Shown here one piece after another: positions 62,401 to 64,000 of a stretch of DNA of 64,000 bases. The first letter of the stretch is position 1. Every line of letters starts with the position of its first letter. The stretch is taken from contig NW_027096035.1 in the NCBI RefSeq assembly GCF_040115645.1, forward strand, positions 310,001 through 374,000, read 5' to 3'. A program made the position numbers and the translations under genes. The notes under the pieces were generated by a model, which saw nothing but the letters and a program-made list of their open reading frames with translations, did not search any database and was not told where the DNA came from. Source of the DNA: Euwallacea fornicatus. Lineage: Eukaryota; Arthropoda; Insecta; Coleoptera; Curculionidae.

Positions 62401-64000
62401 ATGTGTTGTGACATCTTGAAGATCTCGTCGAGCTGATTAATTTGACACTTTTTTTAACAAATTTGGTCCTCATTTGCCGAAGTTATCGAGCTTCAAAATT
62501 TGAAAAGTCACAAAAGTTGTGTGTTTGAGCACTTAAAGTACTATTTTTCTTGGATATCCAACAAGATGCAATAATGAATTGTTGTGAGATCCTAAAAATC
62601 TCGTCGAGCTGATTAATTTGACACTTTGTTTAACAATCTTGGTCGACAATTCCCGAAGTTATCGAGCTTCAAAATTTGAAAAGACACAAAAGTTGTGTGT
62701 TTGAGCACTTAAAGTACTATTTTTCTTGGAAATTGAACAAGATGCAATCATGATGTGTTGTGAAATCTTAAAAATCTCGTCGAGCTGATTAATTTGACAC
62801 TTTGTTTAAGAAATTTGGTCCACAATTCCCGAAGTTATCGAGCTTCAAAATTTGAAAAGTCACAAAAGTTGTGTGTTTGAGCAATTAAAGTACTATTTTT
62901 CTTGGAAATTCGACAAGATGCAATCATGATGTGTTGGGAAATCTTAAAGATCTCGTCGAGCTGATTAATTTGACACTTTGTTTAAGAAATTTGGTCCACA
63001 ATTCCCGAAGTTATCGAGCTTCAAAATTTGAAAAATCACAAAAGTTGTGTGTTTGAGCACTTAAAGTACTGTTTTTCTTGGAAATCCAACAAGATGCAAT
63101 CATGATGTGTTGTGAAATCTTAAAGATCTCGTCGAGCTGATTAATTTGACACTTTGTTTAAGAAATTTGGTCGACAATTCCCGAAGTTATCGAGCTTCAA
63201 AATTTGAAAAGTCACAAAAGTTATGTGTTTGAGCACTTAAAGTACTGTTTTTCTTGGAAATCCAACAAGATGCAATCATGATGTGTTGTGAAATCTTAAA
63301 GATCTCGTCGAGCTGATTAATTTGACACTTTGTTTAAGAAATTTGGTCCACAATTCCCGAAGTTATCGAGCTTCAAAATTTGAAAAGTCACAAAAGTTGT
63401 GTGTTTGAGCAATTAAAGTACTATTTTTCTTGGAAATTCAACAAGATGCAATCATGATGTGTTGTGAAATCTTAAAGATCTCGTCGAGCTGATTAATTTG
63501 ACACTTTGTTTAAGAAATTTGGTCCACAATTCCCGAAGTTATCGAGCTTCAAAATTTGAAAAGTCACAAAAGTTGTGTGTTTGAGCAATTAAAGTACCAT
63601 TTTTCTTGGAAATTCAACAAGATGCAATCATGATGTGTTGTGAAATCTTAAAGATCTCGTCGAGCTGATTAATTTGACACTTTGTTTAAGAAATTTGGTC
63701 GACAATTCCCGAAGTTATCGAGCTTCAAAATTTGAAAAGTCACAAAAGTTGTGTGTTTGAGCACTTAAAGTACTATTTTTCTTGGATATCCAACAAGATG
63801 CAATAATGAATTGTTGTGAGATCCTAAAAATCTCGTCGAGCTGATTAATTTGACACTTTGTTTAAGAAATTTGGTCCACAATTCCCGAAGTTATCGAGCT
63901 TCAAAATTTGAAAAGTCACAAAAGTTGTGTGTTTGAGCACTTAAAGTACTGTTTTTCTTGGAAATCCAACAAGATGCAATCATGATGTGTTGTGACATCT
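59457..64000 (+). repeat. Zone IV: return to zone II-type monomers
   Basis: TAGTTTTC (about 59,901), GGAAATTGAAC (about 60,440), TTGGGTATCC (about 61,848) and TTGGGAAATC (about 61,000 and 62,936) reappear. About 61,850-62,990 lines up with 35,659-36,800 at an offset of 26,191, with scattered substitutions such as GATGCTATC near 62,216. About 62,938-63,800 follows 49,937-50,630 but carries extra monomer sequence near 63,480-63,650. The window stops inside a monomer at GACATCT. Confidence 0.75.
60714..60730 (-). other. CENP-B-box-like site, TATCGAAC allele
   Basis: Seventh copy, in zone IV. The equivalent monomer near 62,650 has TATCGAGC and so drops back to 7 of 9. Confidence 0.33.

Larger units (their letters stand above)
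1..64000 (+). repeat. Uninterrupted ~176-bp satellite array
   Basis: Every part of the window is a copy of one unit of about 176 bp in the same orientation. Landmarks such as AGATCTCGT, AGTACT and ATCATGATG recur every 174 to 177 bases throughout, giving about 364 monomers. No transposon, gene or unique segment interrupts it, and no inverted block was seen. One typical copy (206-381) is 58/176 GC (33%). Lengths near 170-180 bp are common for centromere satellites in plants and animals, so a centromeric or pericentromeric location is likely but inferred. I do not recognise the family name. The array continues past both window edges. Confidence 0.97.

Noticed and set aside
1..64000. CRISPR array
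   Set aside because: There is no alternation of a short constant repeat with unique spacers. The whole 176-bp unit repeats, variants are shared between copies, and no cas genes are present.
1..64000. Transposon, LTR or rolling-circle element origin visible in the window
   Set aside because: No terminal repeats, target-site duplications, poly-A tails or coding remnants were seen; the only repeats are satellite monomers and their higher-order blocks.
1..64000. tRNA, rRNA, 5S or snRNA genes
   Set aside because: No A/B-box pairs in a cloverleaf context and no conserved rRNA words were seen; any chance motif would recur in every monomer.

Overview
The whole 64,000-base window is one uninterrupted satellite DNA array. 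A roughly 176-bp, AT-rich unit (33% GC in a typical copy) runs head to tail in one orientation from the first base to the last, about 364 copies, and both ends of the window fall inside a monomer. I see no protein-coding gene, RNA gene, transposon, CRISPR array or unique sequence. This points to a eukaryotic chromosome, most likely a centromeric or pericentromeric block. A period of about 176 bp is typical of many plant and animal centromere satellites. I do not recognise the family, so the species and the centromeric role are inferences.

The copies are not random variants. Each carries a linked set of alleles at about five variable places: the stretch after TTTGTTTAA, the base before TTTGAA, the GCAATT/GCACTT/GCACAT site, the TATTTTTC/TGTTTTTC/TAGTTTTC site with the bases after GGAAAT, and the GAAATC/GACATC/GAGATCC site with CGTCG/CGTGG. 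These alleles divide the window into four zones. Zone I (1 to about 22,080) is mostly a two-monomer (about 352-bp) alternation. Zone II (about 22,081 to 50,355) brings in several new alleles (GAGATCCTAAAAATC, TAGTTTTC, GGAAATTGAAC, TTGCGAAATC) and three-monomer patterns. Zone III (50,356 to about 59,456) lacks most of these alleles and is built from copies of a 3,687-bp block. Zone IV (about 59,457 to 64,000) returns to zone II types.

Multi-kilobase higher-order duplications cover most of the window: 3,695, 1,406, about 3,517/3,165, 2,456, 5,089, 2,815, 7,738, 528 and 3,687 bp offsets. Many are nearly perfect and several are directly tandem. In places copies differ by exactly two or three whole monomers. 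This is the expected signature of recent unequal crossing-over and gene conversion in a homogenising array.

The most interesting sequence-level signals are: (1) a CENP-B-box-like 17-mer on the minus strand, matching 7 of 9 key positions in the main allele and 8 of 9 in seven copies of one subtype; (2) a short dyad, TTCAAA-N-TTTGAA, whose centre base varies (A, G or T) while the arms usually stay intact; (3) chimeric monomers that mark recombination points; (4) many polymorphisms that look like CpG decay. All of this was read by eye; no alignment, database search or consensus calculation was run.
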